Shown here: positions 25,523 to 34,578 of the stretch, piece by piece
How the letters are laid out: the number at the start of each line of letters is the position of its first letter
How positions within the stretch are numbered: position 1 is the stretch's first letter
NCBI GenBank assembly: GCA_945898055.1
Contig: CAMDGV010000013.1
Coordinates: 1-64,000 of the forward strand
Origin: Akkermansia muciniphila
GTDB lineage: Bacteria; Verrucomicrobiota; Verrucomicrobiia; Limisphaerales; UBA9464
Direction: 5' to 3'
Length of the DNA: 64,000 nucleotides
Notes under the pieces: model-generated
The model's input: the letters and a program-made list of their open reading frames with translations, nothing else
What the model was told of the DNA's origin: nothing
The model's database searches: none
Made by a program: the position numbers and the translations under genes

Positions 25523-27922
25523 ATGGTCTCAGTTTTTCATCTCATCACTAATCGAACCACTGGGTGGCTAGGGTTGCTCGGTGCTTTGCTTTTCGTGGCC
25601 TGCAGTCCCGACAGATATTCCAAGTCCACACCAAGGATATCGGCTCGTTCTGGCGAACTGATTTACCGGCAGGACTGTGCTCGGTGCCATGGCGATCATG
25701 GTCAAGGAGTGGCCGGCAAGTATGATGAGACTCTGCATGGCGAACAGTCAGTGGACTCTTTAACCCGCTATATTCACCGCACAATGCCGGAGGATCGTCG
25801 GCAAAAAGCGTCCGAACCCGATGCATTAGCCGTGGCTCAGTATCTTCATGCGGCGTTCTATTCTCCGCAGGCTCGACTGCGTGCCACCTCCAGTCGCCTT
25901 GAATTGGTCCGTCTCACCAACCGGCAGTTCCGCGAATCAATTGCCGATTTGGTCGGCAGCTTTGGTCCGATGCAACAAGCGAAAACGGGAGGCGGACTGG
26001 TTGCCGAATACTTTCAATCCGACGGCATGAATAAGAAGAAGAAAAGTATTTTGAAACGTCAGGATTCGGTGGTGGACTTCGACTTTAAAAATGGGAGTCC
26101 GGCTGAAGATATTTCCGCCGATCAGTTTTCCATCGCTTGGACGGGATCCCTGCGAGTGCCGGAGACCGGTGAATATCAATTTCGTCTTACCACACCCAAT
26201 GGGGCCCGGCTTTATTTAAACACGGATTTGGCCGCTGGAGATTCGAATCGTCGCGATGATTCCGATGCCAAACGAGAGCAGTCTTTGATTGATTTGTGGG
26301 TAAGCTCAGGTGGCGTCTCTCGACAGGGGATCGCTCAAGCCTTTTTTCTTGGAGGGCGTACCTATCCCATCCGATTGGATTTCTTCAAATTCAAGGAGAA
26401 AACAGCTTCACTTCGATTGGAGTGGAAACTGCCGGACGGGCCTTGGTCGATTATTCCTGCTGCGGCTTTTTCGCCGGAGATTTCCACCGTCACACTGGTG
26501 GTTGGGACGGCTTTTCCGGCGGATGATCGCAGTCATGGTTATGAACGCGGGAGTTCTATTTCAAAGGAATGGCATCAAGCGGTCACCAAAGCAGCCACGG
26601 AAACCGCGGAATCAATTGTGAGCCGTCTCACTCGTCTTGCGGACATCCCCGCTTCGGTAACCAACCCAGTTGATCGTGTTGCCCGGATGCAGACCTTCTG
26701 CGCCAACTTTTCCTCGCGCGCTTTCCGTCATCCTTTGAGCCCATCTTTGCGGACAAATCTGATGGGTCGCACCTTTGAATCGGGGATTGATCCCGAAGCT
26801 TCGGTCAAACGTTGGCTTCTTTTCACTCTGACTTCTCCTCGATTTCTCTATCCTGAAGCCGCGCTCGTCGACTGGAGTGACGACTTAAATAAGTCATTGC
26901 AAACAGCCTCTCGTTTAGGCTTGGCGCTGTGGGATAGTCTTCCAGATGCGACCCTCCTTGAGGCGGCAAAAACGGGAACTCTAGTGACTTCAGAACAAGT
27001 CCGAGTTCAGGCGGAACGGATGCTGCAAGACCCTCGAGCGCGGAGTAAACTGAAGGACTTTTTCCATCATTGGTTGGCAATGTCTGAGGGAGGCGACCTC
27101 GCCAAAGATCCCCAAGCCTATCCTGGGTTTGATCCCCTCCTTGTCGCAGATCTGCGGGAGTCTCTCGATCAATTTGTGGAAGAGGTGGTCTGGAGTCCAA
27201 AGTCCGACTTCCGTGAGCTTCTTTTGGCCGATTATCTTTTTTTAAACCGACGTCTCGCTGCTTTTTATGGAGCGCAATCGGTCGAAGGAGAGAGTTTTCA
27301 GCGAGTGACCTTTGAACCCGAAAAGCGCGCAGGAATTCTGACTCACCCTTTTCTGCTTTCGACTTTTTCCTATCATAAATCATCTTCACCGATTCATCGA
27401 GGGGTCTTTATCACGCGCACTATTTTGGGTCGATTTCTCAAACCGCCACCGATGGCAATTGAATTTATGGATGACCGGTTTGATCCGACTTGGACTATGC
27501 GTCAAAAGGTGACTGAACTGACTGGAAAGCCGACTTGTATGGCGTGCCACGCGACCATTAATCCGTTGGGATTTAGTCTCGAACAGTTCGATGCGGTGGG
27601 ACGATTTCGAGATCGAGACAATGCCAAACCGGTGGATGCTCAGTCGGAGTACACGGCGGCGGACGGTCGGGTGATCACCCTCAAAAATCCTCGCGACTTA
27701 GCCGTGCATGCGGCTCAAAGTCGTGACGCCCGCATGGGTTTTATCCGGCAACTTTTTCAGCACACGCTCCACCAATCGCCCTCGGCCTACGGTTCGAATA
27801 TCCTTCAAGAACTGGATGCCGATTTTCTCAAGGCCGATTGCAATATCCAGACTTTGCTGGTTGAAATTACTGTCAGAGGCGCCTTGCAAAGGGTCCCCAA
27901 GAAATCCATGAACCAACCATGA
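25523..27922 (+). CDS. DUF1592/DUF1588-type cytochrome protein with PA14 domain
   Basis: Exported 799-residue protein typical of planctomycetes and verrucomicrobia. The N-terminus has a lipoprotein-like signal ending FVAC27. A c-type haem domain follows (CARCH, Cys52-Cys55-His56), then DUF1587 ([15 protein letters not shown]), a PA14 carbohydrate-binding domain (about 155-325; GLVAEYFQ through TPNGARLYL), DUF1595, DUF1592 ([12 protein letters not shown]), DUF1588 with a second haem-like motif CMACH (Cys672-His676, near [13 protein letters not shown]), and DUF1585. Its stop overlaps the start of the DUF1552 gene by four bases, so the two are translated together. The function of these pairs is unproven; carbohydrate-linked electron transfer at the outer envelope is a reasonable inference. 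Confidence 0.88.
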   Translation: MVSVFHLITNRTTGWLGLLGALLFVACSPDRYSKSTPRISARSGELIYRQDCARCHGDHGQGVAGKYDETLHGEQSVDSLTRYIHRTMPEDRRQKASEPDALAVAQYLHAAFYSPQARLRATSSRLELVRLTNRQFRESIADLVGSFGPMQQAKTGGGLVAEYFQSDGMNKKKKSILKRQDSVVDFDFKNGSPAEDISADQFSIAWTGSLRVPETGEYQFRLTTPNGARLYLNTDLAAGDSNRRDDSDAKREQSLIDLWVSSGGVSRQGIAQAFFLGGRTYPIRLDFFKFKEKTASLRLEWKLPDGPWSIIPAAAFSPEISTVTLVVGTAFPADDRSHGYERGSSISKEWHQAVTKAATETAESIVSRLTRLADIPASVTNPVDRVARMQTFCANFSSRAFRHPLSPSLRTNLMGRTFESGIDPEASVKRWLLFTLTSPRFLYPEAALVDWSDDLNKSLQTASRLGLALWDSLPDATLLEAAKTGTLVTSEQVRVQAERMLQDPRARSKLKDFFHHWLAMSEGGDLAKDPQAYPGFDPLLVADLRESLDQFVEEVVWSPKSDFRELLLADYLFLNRRLAAFYGAQSVEGESFQRVTFEPEKRAGILTHPFLLSTFSYHKSSSPIHRGVFITRTILGRFLKPPPMAIEFMDDRFDPTWTMRQKVTELTGKPTCMACHATINPLGFSLEQFDAVGRFRDRDNAKPVDAQSEYTAADGRVITLKNPRDLAVHAAQSRDARMGFIRQLFQHTLHQSPSAYGSNILQELDADFLKADCNIQTLLVEITVRGALQRVPKKSMNQP

Positions 27923-29229
27923 ACCTAACCACACGCCGCCGGTTTCTCGGAGATGCGGGTCTTTCTGCTGCGCTCCTTCCCTTTGTCACCGGCCTGTCAT
28001 CACTGCAGGCTCGCAGCACTCCTGTAAAGCAGCGGATCGTCTTTATATTTACCCCCAATGGGATTGTACCACCCGATTTCTGGCCAGAGGAAACCGGAGC
28101 CAAATTCACCCTGAAGCGAATTCTCGAGCCCTTGGCTCCTTTTCAGGAAAAGACTCTAATATTGCAGGGACTAAGCAACCGAGTCCGTGGTGATGGTGAC
28201 GGTCACATGCGTGGAATGAGTTGTCTCCTGACCGGGATCGAACTGTTTCCTGGCAATATTCAAGGAGGATCCGATACCCCAGCGGGTTGGGCTAGTGGGC
28301 CTTCAATTGATCAGGAAGTGGCTCAATTCCTTCAGTCGAATTCCCAGACACGCACCCGTTTCGGGTCGATCGAACTCGGGGTTGCTGTACCGAACAAAGC
28401 CGATCCATGGACCCGGTGGACCTATGCGGGCCCAAACCAACCGATCGCCCCAATTTCAGATCCTTATGCGGTTTTTGAGCGCTTGTACGGTCAGGTGAAG
28501 GACCGTGAAAATCTAAGTAGCATCCTCGATAGTCTGCGTCAGGACCTGCGTCGGTTGTCGGGGAAATTGAGTCGGGAAGACAAGGTTCTACTGGAACAGC
28601 ACGCCACCTTTGTCCGCGCGATGGAGGGGGATCTAGCGGAAGTCAATCGGCAAAAGTTACACCAACCTGCGCCTCGATTAGAGGCGGGTGTCGGCACCGA
28701 TAACGAGTCTATGCCAAAGGCCTCTGCACTTCAGATTGAGCTCTTGGTTAATGCTTTTTCCAATGATCTGTGTCGCGTTGCCTCGCTGCAATATACAAGC
28801 TCCGTGGGCCAAGCACGGATGCGCTGGTTGGGGATCGACGAGGGGCATCATTCCCTTTCACACGATCCCGATCTCAACACCGGTTCGCAAGAAAAGCTGG
28901 TGAAGATTAACCGATGGTTCTGTGAACAAGTCGCAAGCCTTGCCTCCCGACTCGCTGCGACACCTGAACCCGGCGGCACTGGCTCAATGCTTGACCACAC
29001 CACTCTTCTTTGGACCAACGAACTGGGAAAAGGCAACAGCCATAGCCATGATAATATCCCCTTCGTCTTGGTCGGGGGCGGCCTAGGTTTCAACATGGGG
29101 CAATCTCTTAAACTCTCCGGCACTCCCCATAACCGTCTTTGGCTCTCCATTGCTCACGCCTTTGGCCATCAGACAAAAACCTTTGGAAAGCCGAGCCTTT
29201 GCGAAGCAGGCCCACTGAGTTTGTCTTAA
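27919..29229 (+). CDS. DUF1552 domain protein, Tat-exported
   Basis: Protein of 436 residues starting [20 protein letters not shown], a twin-arginine signal. The rest matches DUF1552, a family always found beside DUF1592-type proteins: [35 protein letters not shown] and [12 protein letters not shown]. The fold is related to DUF1501/sulfatase-like alkaline-phosphatase folds; activity is not known. The ATG overlaps the TGA of the upstream gene (ATGA), so expression is coupled. The twin-arginine signal implies folding before export, perhaps with a cofactor or as a complex with its partner. Confidence 0.88.
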   Translation: MNLTTRRRFLGDAGLSAALLPFVTGLSSLQARSTPVKQRIVFIFTPNGIVPPDFWPEETGAKFTLKRILEPLAPFQEKTLILQGLSNRVRGDGDGHMRGMSCLLTGIELFPGNIQGGSDTPAGWASGPSIDQEVAQFLQSNSQTRTRFGSIELGVAVPNKADPWTRWTYAGPNQPIAPISDPYAVFERLYGQVKDRENLSSILDSLRQDLRRLSGKLSREDKVLLEQHATFVRAMEGDLAEVNRQKLHQPAPRLEAGVGTDNESMPKASALQIELLVNAFSNDLCRVASLQYTSSVGQARMRWLGIDEGHHSLSHDPDLNTGSQEKLVKINRWFCEQVASLASRLAATPEPGGTGSMLDHTTLLWTNELGKGNSHSHDNIPFVLVGGGLGFNMGQSLKLSGTPHNRLWLSIAHAFGHQTKTFGKPSLCEAGPLSLS

Positions 29230-29421
29230 AGCGCGTCAAGGCTTTCCAACCAATACCGTTCCACCTCGGAGCCCAAGGAGACGGTTCTCCCCAGACTTTC
29301 TAGTCGGTTAAGTCACGGTTTCGAAGAGTCCATTCTAGAGGCGGTTAAAAACGGCATTTGCCACCCCAACCGGGTTTGTGTGTCAATTGCATCTTGTTTT
29401 AACGGTCCCACTCATTTGTTT

Positions 29422-30624
29422 ATGAGCCCTCAAAGCCCTCTCCTGACCCGTCGCCAAGTTTTGACAGTGCTCGGCGCCCTGCCTTTGGGTGCTGCCGGTT
29501 GCCGTATTGAGAGCAAAACAGGGTCAATCGTAGGTTCAAATGAAAAAGGCCGGTTTACAGCAAATGGAAAAGTAATGACCTCAGAACGCTCTGTTTTTGG
29601 AACCTTACCCGATGGTCGGGAGGCTCACCTCTATGTCTTCCGCAACGCCAACGGGACAACGCTGAAGTTCACTAACTACGGACTGATCGTCACCGAACTT
29701 CATGCCCGCGATCGAGCCGGCCAATTGGGGAATGTGGTGCTGGGCTTTGAGACCTTGCAGCGGTATTTGCAGGGGCACCCTTTCTTTGGAGTTGTCGCTG
29801 GTCGCTACGCCAATCGAATCGCTCTCGGCAAATTCAACTTGGATGGCAAGGAATACAGCTTAGCCGTCAATAATGGAGCGAACCATCTTCATGGCGGTTT
29901 GCTTGGCTTTGATAAACGGCTTTGGACCGCGAGCGAGGTTCAGATCTCCGCCGCCGGTATTTCTCTTGATTTAAGTTACATTAGCCCGGATGGCGAAGAG
30001 GGCTATCCCGGGACTTTAGCAGTGACGGTCACTTACACGCTAACTCACGATGATACTTGGCGGATCGAATACCGCGCGGTGACCGATGCTCCGACGATCT
30101 TGAACCTGACTAATCACAGTTACTTCAATCTCTTGGGCCGAGGCGACGTGTTGCAGCACGAGCTTCAGATTGAGGCCGATACTGTAACCGCAGTGGATGA
30201 TGGACTTATTCCCACGGGGCAGTTTTTTCCAGTGAAAGGCACCGGCCTCGATTTTACTCACTTGAGGGCGATTGGTTCCCACGGAATGCGAGGGGGTTTG
30301 AAGTCACCGGGGTATGACCATAACTTTGTTCTTCGGCACGGGGGTGGGACGATGGGGCGCGCCGCACGGGTGGTTGAGCGAGGCAGCGGTCGGACCATGG
30401 AATGTCATACTCGTCAACCTGGAGTGCAATTATGGACCTTCAATTCTGATCCAAATCCAGAACTCATTTGCACCGGTGGCGTTCAAGTGCCACGGCACGG
30501 CGGTTTCTGCTTGGAGACCCAGCACTATCCTGACTCGATTCATCATCCCCATTTCCCCACCTGCGTGCTCCGGCCTGGGGAAACCTTTTCGAACCAAACT
30601 GAATATCGGTTTGGAACTTTGTAA
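29422..30624 (+). CDS. galM: Aldose 1-epimerase (galactose mutarotase)
   Basis: Mutarotase that interconverts alpha and beta anomers of aldoses. Family blocks: VVAGRYANRIALGKF, NGANHLHGGLLGFDK, EEGYPGTLAVTVTY, the catalytic His block ILNLTNHSYFNLLG, YDHNFVLRHG, and the catalytic Glu near the C-terminus in GFCLETQHYPDSIHHP. From the ATG at 29422 (400 residues) the N-terminus is MSPQSPLLTRRQVLTVLGAL then GAAGC: twin arginines plus a lipobox, so this copy should be a Tat-exported lipoprotein. Most GalM proteins are cytosolic; extracellular forms are known. The frame is open from a GTG at 29380. It fits with the sugar-acid operon and the PA14 protein upstream in handling external sugars. Confidence 0.88.
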   Translation: MSPQSPLLTRRQVLTVLGALPLGAAGCRIESKTGSIVGSNEKGRFTANGKVMTSERSVFGTLPDGREAHLYVFRNANGTTLKFTNYGLIVTELHARDRAGQLGNVVLGFETLQRYLQGHPFFGVVAGRYANRIALGKFNLDGKEYSLAVNNGANHLHGGLLGFDKRLWTASEVQISAAGISLDLSYISPDGEEGYPGTLAVTVTYTLTHDDTWRIEYRAVTDAPTILNLTNHSYFNLLGRGDVLQHELQIEADTVTAVDDGLIPTGQFFPVKGTGLDFTHLRAIGSHGMRGGLKSPGYDHNFVLRHGGGTMGRAARVVERGSGRTMECHTRQPGVQLWTFNSDPNPELICTGGVQVPRHGGFCLETQHYPDSIHHPHFPTCVLRPGETFSNQTEYRFGTL

Positions 30625-30651
30625 ATAGCCGGTGCGCAAGAAGTTTTAGCC

Positions 30652-30990
30652 TCATCCGGGGGGCCAACCCAAAGGGCGACCTCCAAGCAAATGACAATGG
30701 AGATGGGGGACTGTTTCGCCGCCATCGCTTCCGTTATTTATCACCAATCGATAACCGGTCTCGGCGATCCCAAGTTTACGAGCCACAAGCGGTACGGTCA
30801 GGAGGAGATGCCCAAGAACGCCGACATCGCTCGGTTGGACTTCGCCCATGCGGGGGATCACTTTTTTGGGAATAAGGAGGACATGAATAGGTGCCTTCGG
30901 AAAAATATCGTGAAAAGCGATAACCTGATCATCTTCATAGACAATTTCCGCAGGAATTTGACGAGCGATAATTCGTTCAAAGAGTGTCAT
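30652..30990 (-). CDS. HIT-family (HinT-like) nucleotide hydrolase
   Basis: Histidine-triad protein of 112 residues. The signature HLHCHLLGG has the three His at 96, 98 and 100, and the N-terminus (FERIIARQIPAEIVYEDDQV) with FHDIFPKAPIHVLLIPKK is the HinT pattern. HinT proteins hydrolyse purine nucleoside phosphoramidates. It is transcribed towards the mutarotase gene and has no obvious partners. Length is normal for the family. Confidence 0.92.
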   Translation of the reverse strand: MTLFERIIARQIPAEIVYEDDQVIAFHDIFPKAPIHVLLIPKKVIPRMGEVQPSDVGVLGHLLLTVPLVARKLGIAETGYRLVINNGSDGGETVPHLHCHLLGGRPLGWPPG

Positions 30991-31286
30991 TGATTCGGTA
31001 AAGCATTAAAGAAGTCTGACAAAATCGCTAGGCGGATTACTGATAGGAAATTGCTTATCTGACTGGGGAGGGGAAAGGCTAGCAACGGGTGGCTCGCTCG
31101 GGAGTTGGCTGGGGAGTGCGCTGGCGGTTAGCCAATCCGTCAGCCGTCTGCGTCGTCTGGGTGGTCCAGTCGTGGATTTGGTGGAGCAACTGAATGAAAG
31201 ACTTAAGACCTGCCCCCGTTTTCAGCTCTGCTGGGCGATCTACGTTTTGGAAAGCTCGGCTTTCCGTCTGGGTCGCCGTCATCCCT

Positions 31287-31427
31287 ATGGCCCGGTTAGG
31301 TGGTTATCTGGATCGAGGGTGTGCGGGTGATGGTCCGCTGGGGTTGGAGGCTTTCTGGACCGGTCCTTTGTTGAGGCCCGTCGACGCTCTCGCCTCCGAC
31401 AACTTTCAGGGGAGGAAGAAGGGTTAA
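31287..31427 (+). mobile_element. C-terminal remnant of an IS4-like transposase
   Basis: A 47-codon stretch reads MARLGGYLDRGCAGDGPLGL and on to EAFWTG, resembling the terminal ARLGGFLxRKGDGxPG..LWRG segment of IS4/Tn5-type transposases. The DDE catalytic parts are missing, no terminal inverted repeats were seen, and the reading frame upstream (to 31194) does not look like transposase. This is therefore a small relic left by a deleted element, not an active IS. It lies next to a broken EF-hand gene. Confidence 0.45.
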
Positions 31428-31430
31428 GGA

Positions 31431-31854
31431 TTGAATCGATTCACCTCGAGACGATTACTGTTCGTTTTGCCTCTCGGTTTGCTGCCAAAGTTACGGTCAA
31501 GTGAGATCGAGATGGCAATCCCACGATCACACGAACCGAGATGGCTCAATCATGGGAACCTAGTATGCCGAATGGACTCGATCGACTTCATCCAGCTTGA
31601 CCCCAGCTGTTCTTAGGAAAGAACTTCGAGGCTGGGATGATTTAGGACTCATCGGGCGCTCGGTTCCTGCGGAGTCTCGAGCGCGTCGGATTCTTTCGCA
31701 ACTGGATCGAGATCGTAGCGGAGGGTTGTCGCGATCCGAGTTTTCTGGTGGCTTTCTATTTTGGTTTACCGCGTGGATTAAATCGGTCTCTGGCCAAATG
31801 GGTGTCGCCTCAATCACCGATGATTTGACCATCGAAATACTTTCGTCGCACTAG
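31431..31854 (+). pseudogene. Broken EF-hand calcium-binding protein gene
   Basis: Two EF-hand loops lie in two different frames. The first, DRDGNPTITRTEM, begins right after a TGA (31502-31504), and the open stretch before it runs back to 31331 in the same frame. TGG in place of TGA would give a continuous KWDRDGN, a common EF-hand entry. That frame ends at a TGA at 31598. The second loop, LDRDRSGGLSRSEF, is in the frame running 31597-31854 that ends EILSSH. A nonsense change plus a frameshift near 31595 would explain the layout. EF-hand proteins are frequent in PVC bacteria. Alternative: two unrelated short genes, which is less likely. The upstream part overlaps the transposase relic, so a transposition event may have damaged it. 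Confidence 0.45.
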
Positions 31855-31931
31855 AGATCGGATTTGACCTCGCCGACCATATCTAGCCAATCTAACCCCC
31901 TACTCGGAGCCGTTTGTTTCCCTTTTCACCT

Positions 31932-32378
31932 ATGAGCTCAACCCATGTTCCCTTAATTAGTTCTGGCACAGTTGGTCCCCTTGGCGTCCTTCACTTGCCA
32001 CGCCTTTGGCTAAAAGCATCCTTGGAGTCCCGTGGCCTTCTGGCCTCTGGCTATCCCGGCATTGGAGGTGGTTATGATATGATGGTGATCACCGGTCTCG
32101 GACTGGAGGCAGATGCGGTTCGTGCTTTTCTTGCTGCATCACGACCCACGTATCCTCAGTTCGAGGCGTGGATTAAGGCCCAACCGGGCGCCAAGCTCAC
32201 CAACGCTAATATCTACGCGTTGAACCTTTCGATCAGCGGTTACATTCACGCTGACGAAGTTCGAAAGGGGATTCTCGATGCAAACCAATTACCCGATGAT
32301 GGCTCACATTTACCCGATGCCATTCATTTGAATAATTTGGACGACTGGTTTGAATTTCATCAGGCGGTTCTGAAGTAA
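31932..32378 (+). CDS. DUF5069 domain protein
   Basis: Protein of about 148 residues, recognised as DUF5069 by GVLHLPRLWLKASLESRGLL, GGYDMMVITGLGLEADAVRAF and the C-terminal DDWFEFHQAV. The family is found in verrucomicrobia and planctomycetes and has no known function. There is no signal peptide or membrane segment, so it is probably cytosolic. The frame is open six codons upstream (31914); the ATG at 31932 was chosen. It has no close neighbours on the same strand other than the radical SAM gene 190 bases on. Confidence 0.7.
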   Translation: MSSTHVPLISSGTVGPLGVLHLPRLWLKASLESRGLLASGYPGIGGGYDMMVITGLGLEADAVRAFLAASRPTYPQFEAWIKAQPGAKLTNANIYALNLSISGYIHADEVRKGILDANQLPDDGSHLPDAIHLNNLDDWFEFHQAVLK

Positions 32379-32569
32379 AAGCCCGCCTAAGAACCGGACG
32401 CGCACCATCTGGGGTGCCGTTCGGTTCGAAAAGGTAACTGGGGAATTTGATTCAGTGTCCAGCGGTTAGTTTTTAGCGAAAGTGCTCGGGGTATTAGCCA
32501 AAAGACCGAACTACTCGAACAAAGAGTTGCGATAAAGACCGATTCGCAGACTCTTTCAACCTCGCGTCG

Positions 32570-33769
32570 ATGACTTTACCTGTTCCTACTTCCACAGCAT
32601 CACTCTCGGTGACCGAATCCACTCTTAAGGTCGGGTCGACGCGGGTACCCGACGATCTGAGCGTCCCAGTGGCTCGGCCGAAGACCGATTTTTTCGGTTT
32701 GGTGCGTGATGTGTTTACCCACGGCGGGCCTGGGTATTTGCAATTTGCGATTACCAATCTTTGCAATGCCGATTGCGGGTTCTGTGGCTTTGCCCGCAGC
32801 CAATTTGACCCCAAGAAACGGCGGTCAGTCACTTTACAAGAGGCGATCGACGCCATTGATATCGCCAAAAAAAACCATATTGGCTACATCCTCTTTGTTG
32901 GCGGTGAACCTCTCGTTCATAAGGAACTTCGGGCAATGGTGCGTCACGCGGCTCGGCAGGGTATTCGTCCGATGATTTGCACCAACGGTGGGCTGTGGAC
33001 CGAGGAGAATATGAGGGCCTTAGCCAGCGATGGATTAAGCAGCGTGATTATGTCGATCGACGCTCACGACATTTCGGTGCATGAAAAGAACCGTGGATTA
33101 CCCGACGTTTGCAGGAAAATTAAGCGAGCAAATGAGTTCTTTCCCACGGTAGGAGTGCAAACCACGGCGAGCATCACCGCTAGTCGCTTGATCGATGACT
33201 ACGGCAAACTTCCCGCCTTTCTCGCCGACCTTGGCTTTAAGAATTGCACCTTTAGCTATCCACTGACCGATCTAAAGAGCAGTTACCTCAGTTTCAGCGA
33301 AGGTGGGTTGGTGAGTTTTACGCGGGATGAACTCATTGGAGTTTTCGATAAAATCAAGCGGATGAAGAAAACGAGCGGGTTCCCTGTGATGAACCCGACC
33401 GAGTCTTTGGACGAAATGCAGAGGCATTTGCGTGGTGAAACTGAGCAATTTGGATGTCTAGGAGGTTACAAATATTTTTATCTCGATTGGCATATGAATC
33501 TCTACCGTTGCCATTTCTGGGAGACGCCGATGTGTAATGTTTACGAATGGGATGAGACAAAGTTGGTGCGAGACGGGTGTACGCGTTGTCTGATTGATTG
33601 TTATCGAGATCCTAGTGTGCTGCAGTTTGTGGCGGTCAACGCTATGGACACATGGCAGGCCTTGAAACGAGGTCAAATCGTCAAAGCAACTCGACACCTG
33701 TTCGATCCTCGCAATTTGACCTCCATTAAAGCCGTCGCGGAAGAATTTAAGTGGGTAATTAAAGTCTAG
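32570..33769 (+). CDS. Radical SAM enzyme with C-terminal Cys cluster
   Basis: Protein of 399 residues. The radical SAM motif CX3CX2C is in ITNLCNADCGFCGFARS and is preceded by about 60 residues with a Ser/Thr-rich start. The GGEPL motif (ILFVGGEPLVHKEL) is standard. Near the C-terminus several Cys (CLGGYKYF, YRCHFW, PMCNVYEWDE, CTRCLIDCYRD) form a cluster like the SPASM/twitch regions that bind extra Fe-S clusters. Such enzymes modify peptides, sugars or lipids; nothing adjacent suggests a substrate. It was compared with the hopanoid enzyme HpnH but lacks a clear match. ATG start, no Shine-Dalgarno sequence. Confidence 0.8.
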   Translation: MTLPVPTSTASLSVTESTLKVGSTRVPDDLSVPVARPKTDFFGLVRDVFTHGGPGYLQFAITNLCNADCGFCGFARSQFDPKKRRSVTLQEAIDAIDIAKKNHIGYILFVGGEPLVHKELRAMVRHAARQGIRPMICTNGGLWTEENMRALASDGLSSVIMSIDAHDISVHEKNRGLPDVCRKIKRANEFFPTVGVQTTASITASRLIDDYGKLPAFLADLGFKNCTFSYPLTDLKSSYLSFSEGGLVSFTRDELIGVFDKIKRMKKTSGFPVMNPTESLDEMQRHLRGETEQFGCLGGYKYFYLDWHMNLYRCHFWETPMCNVYEWDETKLVRDGCTRCLIDCYRDPSVLQFVAVNAMDTWQALKRGQIVKATRHLFDPRNLTSIKAVAEEFKWVIKV

Positions 33770-34078
33770 ATCCAACGGGGGGGAGTCTCTCGATGTTTTT
33801 GATTTCGCCTTAAAGAACGTCTGCCGCAATCAGACCGCAGGGCCTTTACTGGGACTTTCTCTTTAGATTTTCTCTCCACACTTTAATCTTAATGGGCAGG
33901 ACTTCGAATAGTTAGCCGCATAAATGAGCCGATGCTCCAGTAGTTTCTTATCAGCCTTTGAGTTCGGTAATTGCAGAATGAATCCAACTCAGGTCTACTT
34001 TCTCTCTCGGACTGGCGGGAGGCAATGAGTTTCCCGCTCAGACTGATCGCTTAGCTAATCGCGGAGTCCATTGACTGC
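33770..34078. other. Gene-free gap before infA
   Basis: About 310 bases with no supportable gene. A weak 6-bp hairpin (GCGGGA at 34015-34020, TCCCGC at 34032-34037) lies 40 bases before the infA start and could influence its translation. No convincing -35/-10 was found. Confidence 0.4.
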
Positions 34079-34291
34079 ATGGAAGAACATATCGAAGTCG
34101 AGGGTAAAGTGAATTCAGTTCTTGCCGGAACCATGTTCCGAGTTGAACTAGATAACAAACATATCGTACTGGCCACAATCTCTGGTAAAATGCGCAAGCG
34201 TTTCGTCCGACTAACTCCGGGAGACCGTGTGAAAATGGAGATGTCACCTTATGACCTGAATAAGGCGCGTATCACCTGGCGAATAGGCTGA
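34079..34291 (+). CDS. infA: Translation initiation factor IF-1
   Basis: Single OB-fold protein of 70 residues that binds the ribosomal A site during initiation. The sequence [39 protein letters not shown] and [14 protein letters not shown] matches IF-1 throughout. Length is normal (about 70-73). It stands alone rather than beside rpmJ/rpsM, as infA often does. The unusual ATIS (commonly AHIS) and MEMSPYD suggest a somewhat divergent copy; a second infA elsewhere in the genome is possible. A strong intrinsic terminator follows it at 34318. Confidence 0.92.
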   Translation: MEEHIEVEGKVNSVLAGTMFRVELDNKHIVLATISGKMRKRFVRLTPGDRVKMEMSPYDLNKARITWRIG

Positions 34292-34317
34292 TTCACACCC
34301 TCCTAAGACAGAATTCA

Positions 34318-34340
34318 GGCATCCTTATTGGGTGCCTTTT
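34318..34340 (+). terminator. Intrinsic terminator after infA
   Basis: GGCATCC (34318-34324) pairs with GGGTGCC (34330-34336; one G-T pair) around a TTATT loop, followed by TTTT. It lies 27 bases after the infA stop and is a good Rho-independent terminator. Confidence 0.75.
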
Positions 34341-34578
34341 GTGTTGGGCAAAACTCTGAGTCCTAGAGGTGCCGTTCGCGGGCGCCTCACCAAACCACTA
34401 CTCCCTGTCCTTGATTTGGCACCTTCAAAGGTAGGGTCAAAATAAAGACTCCCCTGTGCAGATTTAAGTGACTAACGCAAGGGGTCGAAAGGTGATTTTG
34501 AAAGATTTATTAACAGCAAGGACCGAATGACACTGCTTCAGTCCTCTCACGTTCGAGGTTTGAATCCGCCGCCCAAAA

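Noticed and set aside
34540-34578. tRNA-like TTCGAGGTTTGAATCC sequence
   Set aside because: The stems of a T-arm and acceptor do not pair, and no anticodon arm could be drawn.
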